Under the pieces are notes generated by a model that did no database searches, was not told where the DNA came from, and worked only from the letters and a program-made list of their open reading frames with translations. The translations under genes and the position numbers were made by a program. From positions 4,463,501-4,527,500 of the forward strand of contig NZ_CP141059.1 of the NCBI RefSeq assembly GCF_034661235.1: a stretch of DNA of 64,000 nt. The letters run 5' to 3'. How positions within the stretch are numbered: the stretch's first letter is position 1; the number at the start of each line of letters is the position of its first letter. This stretch comes from Nocardioides bizhenqiangii. Its GTDB lineage: Bacteria > Actinomycetota > Actinomycetes > Propionibacteriales > Nocardioidaceae. Positions 7,543 to 14,646 of the stretch are shown piece after piece.

Positions 7543-7619
7543 CCCACCGCACCCCACGGCGTCCGGTCGCAGTCGTCCCACGGCTGCGATCGGGCGCCGT
7601 CCGTCGTCCCGAGGTGCGT

Positions 7620-7625
7620 TACGTT
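7620..7625 (+). promoter_or_regulatory. Leaderless-type -10 box (TACGTT)
   Basis: TACGTT ends 6 nt before the ATG at 7632, with no Shine-Dalgarno sequence. Confidence 0.4.
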
Positions 7626-7631
7626 CCGACC

Positions 7632-8057
7632 ATGCAGTCGACCGTCCGAACGACCGTGTCCGACCCGATCGACGCCGTGTGGAAGGTGCTCGCCGACCAC
7701 GAGGGGCTCAGCGACTGGGGCCCCGGGATCTCGGCCAGCCTGACCACCCCCGGTCGGGCCGAGCCCAACGGCGTCGGCGCGGTCCGGCGGATCAGCACGC
7801 CGCTGCCGGCGCCTGCCATCGTCGAGGAGGTCACCACCTTCGAGCCCGGACGGCGGCTGTCCTACAAGGCCCTGTCGGGCGTGCCGCTGCGCAACTACCG
7901 GTGCGACGTCGTGCTCGAGGAAGCCGGCGGCGGCACCGCCATCAGCTACACCGTGCTGGCCGACCAGCGGGTGCCGCTGGTCGAGAAGGCGCTGACCAAG
8001 GTGATCGCGGCGGGCCTGCTCAACGGGCTGGTGCGGGCCGTCAGGAAGGCCGACTGA
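7632..8057 (+). CDS. SRPBCC-family (polyketide cyclase/START-like) protein
   Basis: A 141-residue protein with the helix-grip SRPBCC pattern: VRTTVSDPIDAVWKVLADHEGLSDWGPGI at the N-terminus, GVGAVRRIST, and a long C-terminal helix (LVEKALTKVIAAGLLNGLVRAVRK). Members bind hydrophobic ligands or act as cyclases. No catalytic residues can be named and no pathway genes lie beside it. It is convergent with a second SRPBCC gene only 15 bp away. Confidence 0.75.
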   Translation: MQSTVRTTVSDPIDAVWKVLADHEGLSDWGPGISASLTTPGRAEPNGVGAVRRISTPLPAPAIVEEVTTFEPGRRLSYKALSGVPLRNYRCDVVLEEAGGGTAISYTVLADQRVPLVEKALTKVIAAGLLNGLVRAVRKAD

Positions 8058-8072
8058 CCCTCGCCGTTGGTT

Positions 8073-8531
8073 TCACGATGCCGCCGTGGGCCCGTCATTC
8101 CGCTCCAGCATCGCCTTGAGCCGCGCCAGGTCCTTGGTGGTCGCGCGGCGCATCGCGGCCTCCATGACCGGCGCGGCGATCCGTCCGAACCCGGCGGGCG
8201 ATCCGGCATTCTGCAGCGTCATCCGGGTGCTGCCGTCGGCAGGCTCCCAGGTGTAGGTGGTCCGCATCGGGAACGGCCCCTGCGCCGTCTCCATCACCAG
8301 GCGCCGGCCGGGGACCAGCTCGGTGACGCGATAGGTGTAGGACAACGTCCGCCCGAGGAAGCGGGCGATGAAGTCCATCTCCGAGCCGACCTTCACCGGC
8401 GGCTCCGTCCGCCACTCGACCGAGGTGATGCTGGCGTACCACTCGGGCGCGTTGCTCGGGTCGCCCGCGTACGCCGCCACCTCGGCCACGGGCCGCGCGA
8501 TCGTGGTCTCCACGACGACGTCGACACCCAC
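8073..8531 (-). CDS. SRPBCC-family protein
   Basis: 152 residues with the same fold pattern as its convergent neighbour: VVVETTIARPVAEVAAYAGDPSNAPEWYASI, then GSEMDFIARFLGRTLSYTYRVTELVPGRRLVMETAQGPFPMRTTYTWEP, and a C-terminal amphipathic helix. The 'GDPSNAPEWY' and 'VTE..PGRRL' motifs are characteristic of the polyketide_cyc2 subgroup. Sequence similarity to the neighbour at 7632 is low, so the pair is not a recent tandem duplication. The role is unknown. Confidence 0.78.
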   Translation of the reverse strand: MGVDVVVETTIARPVAEVAAYAGDPSNAPEWYASITSVEWRTEPPVKVGSEMDFIARFLGRTLSYTYRVTELVPGRRLVMETAQGPFPMRTTYTWEPADGSTRMTLQNAGSPAGFGRIAAPVMEAAMRRATTKDLARLKAMLERNDGPTAAS

Positions 8532-8606
8532 GGCACGAACCTACTCCGGGGAGGTCTCCCGACCGTCCGCGACCGTCGGACCACTGATGGGGAGCGGAGC
8601 TTGAGA

Positions 8607-9068
8607 TCAAGCCAGGTGGCCTGGTCCGCCCTCGACGAGCAGTGAGTGCCCGACCTTCTCGACCCAGCGCCGCTGGGAGCGGGTCTCGACCGCCTCCGGG
8701 TGGTAGTGCGTCCGCACCCACGCGACGGCCTCGTCGGGACCGACGCCGCTGAGCACGGCGAGCACTGCCAAAGCCGTGCCGGTCCGGCCGCGACCGCCGG
8801 CGCACGCGACCTCGACCCGCTCGGTGGCGGCGCGGGTGTGCGCCGCAGTCAGCACGGCGACGGCGTCCTCCGCGGAGGCCGGCAGGTGGAAGTCGCGCCA
8901 CCGCACCCAACGGCTCGGCCAGTCGGTGACCTGCGGGTCACGGCCGAGCAGGTAGACGGCGAACTCGGGAGCAGGCGCGCTGTCGCGCGGTCGCCGGATG
9001 CCGGTGCCGCATACGCGGCGGCCGTCAGGAAGCTCGACGACGCCGGGCGCCGCGGGCCACTCGCTCAT
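8607..9068 (-). CDS. Protein-tyrosine-phosphatase-like protein (CX5R loop)
   Basis: 153 residues with a PTP/dual-specificity phosphatase-type P-loop VACAGGRGRTGTAL: Cys89 and Arg95 form CX5R, followed by TGT and a helix. The residue before Cys is Ala, where most PTPs have His, so the nucleophile's pKa and activity may differ. Upstream, RDFHLPASAEDAVAVLTAAH resembles the segment before the loop in actinobacterial PTP-like proteins. It may dephosphorylate proteins or small phosphate esters. The ATG at 9068 is the first with a matching N-terminus; longer frames upstream are low-complexity. Confidence 0.7.
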   Translation of the reverse strand: MSEWPAAPGVVELPDGRRVCGTGIRRPRDSAPAPEFAVYLLGRDPQVTDWPSRWVRWRDFHLPASAEDAVAVLTAAHTRAATERVEVACAGGRGRTGTALAVLAVLSGVGPDEAVAWVRTHYHPEAVETRSQRRWVEKVGHSLLVEGGPGHLA

Positions 9069-9171
9069 CCGCCCAGGGTAGGGACTCGCCGGAGTGCCCT
9101 CAGGGGTGTCGGTGGCAACGCGGGCTTCGACCGGTGCAGCGAGGCGGCACACGTTGGGTTGCCCGCGTTCC

Positions 9172-9777
9172 CTAGCTCGCCCAGACGAAGCCGTCGGGGT
9201 CCGTGAACGACCCTGCTGTGCACCCGATGACGACCCGGTGCGACCCGGAGCCCTCGGCCGGGACCCCGGCGTCCTTCGCCGCGAACTTCCGCGAGTACAG
9301 GGCAAGCTTGATCGACCCTTCCGGGCTGGCGAACTCGGCGTACTTGCCGCCGAAGCTCTTCGCCACCTCGAGCCCTTGGTCGACGTAGAACCGCTTGGTC
9401 GCCTTCACGTCGTCGACCCCGAGCAGCAGCACGACCTCGTCGATGTCGCGCGTGGCCGGGCCGGTGTCCTTCTTGGCGGAGGTGGCGATCTTCCAGATCG
9501 TCCCGTCCGGCGCCTGGACGACGCCGCCCACGCCCCAGAACGACTTGGTGGCCGGCTTGAGCGTCGTCGCGCCGGCGGCAACAGCGGCGTCGACGAGCGC
9601 GTGGACGGTGCTGGGCTGCGCGACGACCAGCGAGATCGTGAAACCGCGGAACCCGCTGGTCGGGTCGTCGGACTCGCGGAAGTCGAGGGGGAGGTCGTCG
9701 CCGAAGGCGGACTTGTAGAAGTTGGCGGCGGCCTGGGTGTCGGCCACCTCGAGGGTGATGGTGTCGATGGAGTTCAT
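9172..9777 (-). CDS. Two-domain VOC (glyoxalase/bleomycin resistance-like) protein
   Basis: 201 residues with two vicinal-oxygen-chelate half-modules. The first starts IDTITLEVADTQAAANFYKSAFGDDL and ends GVGGVVQAPDGTIWKIAT; the second runs DEVVLLLGVDDVKATKRFYVDQGLEVAKSFGGKYAEF to FTDPDGFVWAS. VOC proteins bind metal and small molecules; the substrate is unknown. It diverges from the SRPBCC/ArsR operon, and the perfect palindrome GCAACCAAAGGTTGC lies between the starts, so the ArsR regulator downstream probably controls this gene too. The ATG at 9777 begins the conserved MNSIDTITLEV. Confidence 0.8.
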   Translation of the reverse strand: MNSIDTITLEVADTQAAANFYKSAFGDDLPLDFRESDDPTSGFRGFTISLVVAQPSTVHALVDAAVAAGATTLKPATKSFWGVGGVVQAPDGTIWKIATSAKKDTGPATRDIDEVVLLLGVDDVKATKRFYVDQGLEVAKSFGGKYAEFASPEGSIKLALYSRKFAAKDAGVPAEGSGSHRVVIGCTAGSFTDPDGFVWAS

Positions 9778-9860
9778 GTCGATGACGCTAGGTCCGGCAG
9801 CACGGCGGCGGCTTCTTGATTCCTGCTCGATCGCGCCGCCGAGCGTCCGGGCAGAATTGC

Positions 9861-9875
9861 GCAACCAAAGGTTGC
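9861..9875. promoter_or_regulatory. Palindrome GCAACC-AAA-GGTTGC, candidate ArsR operator
   Basis: A perfect 6+6 bp dyad between the divergent VOC and SRPBCC genes. It shares GCAACCAAA with the second palindrome at 9904-9922, which indicates one regulator for both. Confidence 0.6.
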
Positions 9876-9903
9876 GTTCATTCCGGCTCTGCCGTAGATT
9901 GAT

Positions 9904-9922
9904 GTGCAACCAAACGTTGCAC
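9904..9922. promoter_or_regulatory. Palindrome GTGCAAC-CAAAC-GTTGCAC, candidate ArsR operator
   Basis: A 7-bp perfect arm dyad immediately upstream of the ribosome binding site (GAGGAGCAGG) of the SRPBCC gene at 9939. It probably overlaps the promoter, so binding would repress the SRPBCC-ArsR operon. Confidence 0.6.
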
Positions 9923-9938
9923 GATCGAGGAGCAGGAC

Positions 9939-10403
9939 ATGGAGTACGGAACGATCGAGCGGGAGATCCACATCGAGGCGACTCCCGAGGTGGTCTACGA
10001 GGTCATCAGCACACCCGAGCACCTGCGGGAGTGGTGGCCGGACGAGGCCGAGCTCGACCCGACGCCCGGTGGCACGGGCGTGGTCTCGTTCGGCAAGCCC
10101 GGCGAGCCTCCCGCCCATGTGGAGGAGCTGACGGTGGTGGAGGCGGACCCGCCCCGGCGGTTCGCGTTCCGCTGGGTGTACGACGACGGCGTGACCCCGG
10201 CGGCGGACAACTCGCTCCTCGTCACCTTCGAGCTGTCCCCGTCGGGCGACGGGACGCTGCTGCGCTTCACGGAGTCGGGCTTCCGCGAGCGGGGCTGGGA
10301 GGTCGCCGTCCTCGAGGAGGCCTACCGCGACCACGCCACCGGATGGGACCACTTCCTCCCCCGCCTGGTGACCTACGCGGACCGGCTGGTGTCGCAGTCG
10401 TGA
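9939..10403 (+). CDS. SRPBCC (AHSA1-like) protein
   Basis: 154 residues: IEREIHIEATPEVVYEVISTPEHLREWWPDEAELD is the typical start of the AHSA1/SRPBCC group that is co-encoded with small ArsR repressors in actinobacteria. RFAFRWVYDDG, LVTFELSPSGDGTLLRFTESGF and a final tryptophan-containing helix follow. The last codon and stop overlap the GTG start of the ArsR gene (GTGA at 10400-10403), so the two are translationally coupled. Two palindromes upstream suggest repression by that ArsR. The ligand is unknown. Confidence 0.85.
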   Translation: MEYGTIEREIHIEATPEVVYEVISTPEHLREWWPDEAELDPTPGGTGVVSFGKPGEPPAHVEELTVVEADPPRRFAFRWVYDDGVTPAADNSLLVTFELSPSGDGTLLRFTESGFRERGWEVAVLEEAYRDHATGWDHFLPRLVTYADRLVSQS

Positions 10404-10738
10404 GCACCGCCATCGACGACGACCTGTGGTCGGCGGTCGGCGACCCGACCCGGCGCCGGATGCTCGACCTGCTGCTGGCCGCCGGCAGTGGTACGTCGAC
10501 CTCGCTGAGCGGACAGCTCCCCGTGTCCCGACAAGCGGTGGCCAAGCACCTCGCCGTCCTCGAACGCGTCGGTCTGACCCGCGCCACACCGTCCGGGCGG
10601 GAGCGCCGCTACCAGGTCGACGAGGCCCAGCTCGCGCGCGCGGTCGCTCAGCTGTCATCCGTCGGCGATGCCTGGGACGCCCGCCTCAACCGGATCAAGC
10701 GCATCGCCGAGACGATCGAGCGCAACAAGAAGAACTGA
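10400..10738 (+). CDS. ArsR-family regulator
   Basis: A 112-residue winged-helix repressor: DDDLWSAVGDPTRRRMLDLLLAAGSGTSTSLSGQLPVSRQAVAKHLAVLERVGLTRATPSGRERRYQVD. The recognition helix is VSRQAVAKHLAVLE. No metal-binding Cys cluster is present, so it is of the metal-independent type that is paired with SRPBCC proteins. The GTG start overlaps the upstream stop by 4 nt. A hairpin at 10764-10783 follows the gene. Confidence 0.88.
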   Translation: MSTAIDDDLWSAVGDPTRRRMLDLLLAAGSGTSTSLSGQLPVSRQAVAKHLAVLERVGLTRATPSGRERRYQVDEAQLARAVAQLSSVGDAWDARLNRIKRIAETIERNKKN

Positions 10739-10763
10739 CTCCCCCGTCCATCACCCGACGATC

Positions 10764-10783
10764 CCCGCCACGCGAGTGGCGGG
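10764..10783 (+). terminator. Hairpin CCCGCCAC-GCGA-GTGGCGGG
   Basis: A perfect 8-bp stem with a 4-nt loop after the ArsR stop and before the next SRPBCC gene. There is no T-run, as is common for actinobacterial terminators, so it may terminate or only attenuate transcription into the downstream gene. Confidence 0.45.
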
Positions 10784-10837
10784 CCCCATGAAGCGCGCCC
10801 GAGAACCGGGCGTGCACCCACCCAGAGAGGTACCGCA

Positions 10838-11281
10838 ATGTCTGACATCCTGCACCGGATCGGTGCCATGGCGTTCCCGGAGGACGTCTACGCAACCCTG
10901 ACCACGACCGACGGGCTGGCCCGCTGGTGGACCGCGGACACCAAGGGCGACAGCGATCCCGGCGGCGTCGTCGCCTTCCGGTTCGGCGAAGCCGGCGGCT
11001 TCGACATGAAGGTGCTCGAGGCCCGGCCCTCCGAGCTCGTGCGGTGGGAGGTCGTCGACGGCCCCGAGGAGTGGATCGGCACCCAGATCCGGTTCGACCT
11101 CAAGCGCGAGGGCGAGTGGACGATCATCCTGTTCCGCCACGAGGGCTGGCGCGAGCAGGTCGAGTTCATGCACCACTGCAGCACCAAGTGGGCGACCTTC
11201 CTGATGAGCCTGAAGAGCCTGGTCGAGACCGGCCAGGGCCAGCCGGCGCCGTACGACGTCAAGGTCAGCAACTGGCACTAG
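10838..11281 (+). CDS. SRPBCC (AHSA1-like) protein
   Basis: 147 residues: HRIGAMAFPEDVYATLTTTDGLARWWTADTKGDSDPGGVVAFRFGEAGGFDMKVLEARPSELVRWEV is the AHSA1 pattern, and the TDGLARWWT start is shared with many SRPBCC proteins under ArsR control. It probably belongs to the same regulon as the SRPBCC-ArsR pair 100 bp upstream. GAGAGGTA precedes the ATG. The ligand is unknown. Confidence 0.83.
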   Translation: MSDILHRIGAMAFPEDVYATLTTTDGLARWWTADTKGDSDPGGVVAFRFGEAGGFDMKVLEARPSELVRWEVVDGPEEWIGTQIRFDLKREGEWTIILFRHEGWREQVEFMHHCSTKWATFLMSLKSLVETGQGQPAPYDVKVSNWH

Positions 11282-11317
11282 GTCCAGTGAGCACACCCCG
11301 CCACGGGACTGGTCGTC

Positions 11318-11323
11318 TAGCCT
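11318..11323 (+). promoter_or_regulatory. Leaderless-type -10 box (TAGCCT)
   Basis: TAGCCT ends 7 nt before the GTG at 11331. This supports that GTG, not the ATG one codon later, as the start of transcript and protein. Confidence 0.4.
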
Positions 11324-11330
11324 CCGAGGG

Positions 11331-12134
11331 GTGATGATCCGACCCGCCGAGCTCGAGGCCATCCGGGATGGCGAGATCGACCTGGCGTTCCGACGCTGGG
11401 ACCGGCCCAGAGTGAAGGTCGGCACCCGGTTGCGGACGGCCGTCGGGCTGCTCGAGGTCACCAGCGTCGAGCCGGTGCCGCTCTCGGCGCTCCGCGCCGA
11501 TGACGCCAGACGATGCGGCGCGGCATCATTGGCGGCGCTCAAGAACGCCCTGTCCGTGCGCACGGACGGCCGCGTCTTCCGCGTGGGCCTGAGCTACGCC
11601 GGACCCGACCCGCGTGAGCGCCTGCGCGAGACCGTGCCCGCCCCCGACGAGCTGGCCGACATCATCGCCGGGCTCGACCGACTCGACGCCGCGTCGCCGA
11701 TCGGGGCGTGGACCCGCGCCACCCTGCGGCTGATCGACACCAACCCCGAGGTGCGGGCGCCGGAGCTCGCCCTGGAGGTGGGACGGCCCACTCCGGAGTT
11801 CAAGCGCGACGTCCGCAAGCTCAAGGAGCGCGGGCTGACCGAGTCGCTCGCGATCGGCTACCGGCTGTCGCCGCGCGGTGAGGCGGTGCTCGACCACGAG
11901 GACGGTCCCCGCGAGCGCGCGCCCCGTCGGACGGGCACGCCGCTGCCGCGGACGATCGGCGCGCCGGCGACCCGCGCACTGCGCGCGGCCGACCTCCACA
12001 CGGTGGAGGCGGTGAGCACCTGGACCCGGCGCGACCTGGCCGCCCTGCACGGGGTCGGGCCGATCGCGTTGGACCGGCTGGCCGCGGCACTGGCCGCGAT
12101 CGGCCTCGACTACGCCGGCGAGCAACACGACTAG
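11331..12134 (+). CDS. ASCH-like / winged-helix / helix-hairpin-helix protein
   Basis: A 267-residue protein with three apparent modules. Residues about 1-100 have an ASCH/PUA-like pattern (ELEAIRDGEIDLAFRRW, PRVKVGTRLRTAVGLLEVTSVEPV, RVGLSYAGPDPRERLR), a fold that binds RNA or modified nucleotides. Residues about 115-200 look like a small winged helix (ALEVGRPTPEFKRDVRKLKERGL, GYRLSPRGEAVLDH). The C-terminus is a helix-hairpin-helix (IGAPATRALRAADLHTVEAV, DLAALHGVGPIALDRLAAAL). All three modules point to nucleic acid; none shows a catalytic residue. It is co-oriented with the TIR-like gene 42 bp downstream. The domain calls are from pattern, not search. Confidence 0.6.
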   Translation: MMIRPAELEAIRDGEIDLAFRRWDRPRVKVGTRLRTAVGLLEVTSVEPVPLSALRADDARRCGAASLAALKNALSVRTDGRVFRVGLSYAGPDPRERLRETVPAPDELADIIAGLDRLDAASPIGAWTRATLRLIDTNPEVRAPELALEVGRPTPEFKRDVRKLKERGLTESLAIGYRLSPRGEAVLDHEDGPRERAPRRTGTPLPRTIGAPATRALRAADLHTVEAVSTWTRRDLAALHGVGPIALDRLAAALAAIGLDYAGEQHD

Positions 12135-12176
12135 GCTGCACCGGCAACGGTCGCGCATCCTCGTCAGGAGGTAAGA

Positions 12177-13082
12177 GTGAAGCCACGCATCTTCCTCGGG
12201 TCGTCGGGTCACCAGGCGAAGCTCCTGGACTCGCTGACCCGCGGGCTCGAGCAGGTGGCCGACGTCGAGCCGTGGACCACGACGTTCAACCCCGGCACGT
12301 CGACGCTCGAGCGGCTCGTCGAGCTCACCCACCAGGTCGACTTCGCGGCGTTCGTCTTCGCGCAGGACGACTGGACGTCCCAGGGCGACGCGGCCGGACA
12401 AGCCTCACCGCGCGACAACGTGGTGTTCGAGGCGGGCCTGTTCGGCGGCGTCCTCGGCATGCGGCGGACGTTCATCCTCCACGCCAACGGCGCCAAGCTG
12501 CCCACCGACCTGCTCGGGCTGACCTGCGTGCGGTACGCCGGCACCACCCCGACTGAGATCAAGGCGATCAACCAGAAGCTCCGCCACGCGATCGAGACCG
12601 AGGGCCGGCTCGCCAGCATCGAGGGACTGTGGTGGCAGCACTCGCTGACCGTGCGCACGGAGCAGGAACCCTCGGCGGTGAGCCTGCTGCGGATCTCGCG
12701 GGCCCGCCACGGCGGGTTGGAGGTGAGCGGTCGCGCGTGGCAGGAGGACGGCACCCTGTCGACGCGCTACTGGAGCGAGGCGGCGAAGGAGATGACCGAC
12801 CCATCGGGCGTCTTCTACTATTGGAACGGCGAGCGCCCCCGCCACCCGGATGCACCACAGCTCGAGGGCACCGGCCAGATCAGGCTCGAATCCGTCGACC
12901 GGGCCGCCGGCTACTGGACCACCCGGGCCGACTCCGACCCGACCCTCCGGGCGCGCACCTCCGGCGTCTACCTGCGGGCAGACCAGGAGGACCTGGCCAT
13001 CCTGGACGGCAACGACCAGAAACGCCGCGCCGACCTGATCGGGGCGAAGCTCGAGGAGTGGCGGGCGATCGCCGGCTCCTGA
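12177..13082 (+). CDS. TIR-like (Cap12/PycTIR type) putative NADase effector
   Basis: 301 residues. The N-terminal part (about 1-145) fits the TIR-like nucleotide-binding family found in CBASS/Pycsar effectors: RIFLGSSG at 4-11, ERLVELTHQVDFAAFVFAQDD at 45-65, SPRDNVVFEAGLFGGVLG at 78-94 with Glu85 as the likely catalytic glutamate, then RRTFILHANGAKLPTDLLGLTCVRY. The C-terminal part (about 148-301) starts GLWWQHSL and has many Trp/Tyr and beta-type strands (SGRAWQEDGTLSTRYWSEAA, GVFYYWNGERPRHPD, GTGQIRLESV, AAGYWTTRADSD). I do not recognise it, and it lacks a visible transmembrane or STING-like pattern, so it may be a sensor. No cyclase gene is adjacent. AGGAGG precedes the GTG start. Confidence 0.68.
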   Translation: MKPRIFLGSSGHQAKLLDSLTRGLEQVADVEPWTTTFNPGTSTLERLVELTHQVDFAAFVFAQDDWTSQGDAAGQASPRDNVVFEAGLFGGVLGMRRTFILHANGAKLPTDLLGLTCVRYAGTTPTEIKAINQKLRHAIETEGRLASIEGLWWQHSLTVRTEQEPSAVSLLRISRARHGGLEVSGRAWQEDGTLSTRYWSEAAKEMTDPSGVFYYWNGERPRHPDAPQLEGTGQIRLESVDRAAGYWTTRADSDPTLRARTSGVYLRADQEDLAILDGNDQKRRADLIGAKLEEWRAIAGS

Positions 13083-13122
13083 GCCGTCAGCTCAGCTCCT
13101 GCGCACCGGTCGCAAGGGTCGC

Positions 13123-13494
13123 TCAGGCGGCGGTCAGGAGGACGACGAACGCCGCGAGCGCGCCGATCGCGGCCACCCCGTAGCAGAGCACCGCGGTGAT
13201 CCGCTTGCTCTTGATCTGGAGCCCGTCGTAGAGCGTGTAGCGGAAACGGTGGGCACTGTGGACGAGGAGGACGACGAACATCCCGAGGAGGAAGAGGAAG
13301 GTCAACGGGTTGCCGACGACCGCAGCGAGGTGCTCGTGGTCGGGCGGGGAGATCCAGTCCAGGGGGAACGCGAAGGCGAACAGGAACACGAGCACCGGCA
13401 GGAACACCGCGGCCATCACGCCGCCGCCGCTGAACATCAGCCACACGAGCGGCTCGATCCGGCGCTTCAGGGGAGGGTGGGCGACTGTACTCAT
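13123..13494 (-). CDS. frdD: Fumarate reductase subunit D (membrane anchor)
   Basis: A 123-residue integral membrane subunit with three hydrophobic helices (about 15-43, 60-81, 98-121) and the FrdD-type loop LLVHSAHRFRYTLYDG. It anchors the FrdAB catalytic dimer and takes part in quinol binding. Its ATG overlaps the frdC stop (ATGA, 13491-13494), so it is the last gene of the frdABCD operon and is translated by coupling. Length is normal. Confidence 0.88.
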   Translation of the reverse strand: MSTVAHPPLKRRIEPLVWLMFSGGGVMAAVFLPVLVFLFAFAFPLDWISPPDHEHLAAVVGNPLTFLFLLGMFVVLLVHSAHRFRYTLYDGLQIKSKRITAVLCYGVAAIGALAAFVVLLTAA

Positions 13495-13895
13495 CGGGTC
13501 ACCAGCCAGAGCACGAAGGCGGACACGACCGCCAGGCCGACGTACTGCGACGCGATGATCACGGCGGCGGGCGCCTTCTCGCCTCGGATCCGGACGTCCA
13601 TCGCCTTCGGGGTGAGGCTGAACCAGGTCACCACGTGCAGCACCAGGAACGCGAACGCGATCAGGTTGATCGCCACCATCCACGGGGCCGCCGCCCAGTC
13701 GAGGAAGTCCTGGTACGCCGCGTCGCCGCGCCCCACGGCCGCGACGAGGACCAGCAGGAAGGCCACGAACCACGCGATGAAGAAGCTGCTCAGCTCCCGC
13801 ATCACGAACACGAAGTAGGAGCGCTTCTTCGTCCACCACCACGTGGACATGGTGGGTCGGTGGACCCGCGGCTCGGTGACGTCCGGGGTCGTCAT
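13491..13895 (-). CDS. frdC: Fumarate reductase subunit C (membrane anchor)
   Basis: A 134-residue anchor subunit: cytoplasmic start with [29 protein letters not shown] (the W..K..Y..FM.RE pattern of FrdC), and three transmembrane helices at about 35-55, 72-92 and 110-132. With FrdD it holds the enzyme in the membrane and passes electrons from menaquinol. The start overlaps the frdB stop by 4 nt. A four-subunit FrdABCD without heme ligands fits a fumarate reductase rather than a heme-containing succinate dehydrogenase. Confidence 0.88.
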   Translation of the reverse strand: MTTPDVTEPRVHRPTMSTWWWTKKRSYFVFVMRELSSFFIAWFVAFLLVLVAAVGRGDAAYQDFLDWAAAPWMVAINLIAFAFLVLHVVTWFSLTPKAMDVRIRGEKAPAAVIIASQYVGLAVVSAFVLWLVTR

Positions 13896-14644
13896 TGCAG
13901 GAACCTCGGCAGCACGAAAGCCTTGACGTTCTCCTTCGCGGCTTTCAGCTTGTAGCGCTGGATGGCGCCGGCGGGGTCGACGTGCTTGGGGCAGACCGTC
14001 GTGCACTCGCCGACGAAGGTGCAGCCCCAGACACCCTCGTGCTCGATGAGCACGTCGAGCCGTTCCCGCGCTCCGTGGTCCCGCGAGTCGAGGTCGTACC
14101 GCTCGGCCAGGGCGATCGCGGCGGGCCCCATGAACTCCGGGTCGAGCCCGTAGACGGGGCACGCGGCGTAGCAGAGCATGCAGTTGATGCACATGCTGAA
14201 CTGCTTGTAGGCGTCGAGCTCCTCGGGCGTCTGGAGGTACTCGCCGTCGATCTCCGTCACGTCGTCGTCGCGGATGATCCACGGGCTGACCTTCGGCAGC
14301 TTCTGCATGAAGTCGTCGATGTCGACGACCAGGTCCCGGATGATCGGGAAGTTGGACAGCGGCTCCACTCGGATCGGGCCGGGCGCATAGTCGCTCAGGA
14401 ACGTCGCGCAGGTCAGCTTGGGCTCGCCGTCGACGTTCATGCCGCAGCTGCCGCAGATGCCCATCCGGCAGGACCACCGGAACGACAGCGTGGTGTCCAC
14501 CTCGTCCTTGACGTGGTTGAGCCCGTCGAGGACCGTCCACTCCCTGCGCAGGGGTACGTCGTACTCCTGGAGCTGTGGCTCGGAGTCGCCGTCGGGCCGG
14601 TACCTGGTGACCTCGAGCCGGATGCTGTCCTCGTTGCTGGCCAT
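13892..14644 (-). CDS. frdB: Fumarate reductase iron-sulfur subunit
   Basis: A 250-residue electron-transfer subunit. [2Fe-2S] ligands are Cys59, Cys64, Cys67 and Cys79. The C-terminal ferredoxin-like domain has [12 protein letters not shown] (Cys152, 155, 158, 162) and [12 protein letters not shown] (Cys208, 214, 218) for the [4Fe-4S] and [3Fe-4S] clusters. All expected ligands are present. It lies 2 bp after frdA and overlaps frdC by 4 nt. A longer upstream extension of the frame lies inside frdA and is not used. Confidence 0.93.
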   Translation of the reverse strand: MASNEDSIRLEVTRYRPDGDSEPQLQEYDVPLRREWTVLDGLNHVKDEVDTTLSFRWSCRMGICGSCGMNVDGEPKLTCATFLSDYAPGPIRVEPLSNFPIIRDLVVDIDDFMQKLPKVSPWIIRDDDVTEIDGEYLQTPEELDAYKQFSMCINCMLCYAACPVYGLDPEFMGPAAIALAERYDLDSRDHGARERLDVLIEHEGVWGCTFVGECTTVCPKHVDPAGAIQRYKLKAAKENVKAFVLPRFLQ

Positions 14645-14646
14645 GG

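Noticed and set aside
12177..13082. Complete CBASS or Pycsar operon
   Set aside because: No cyclase, HORMA, E1/E2 or other ancillary gene is adjacent; only an effector-like protein is present.
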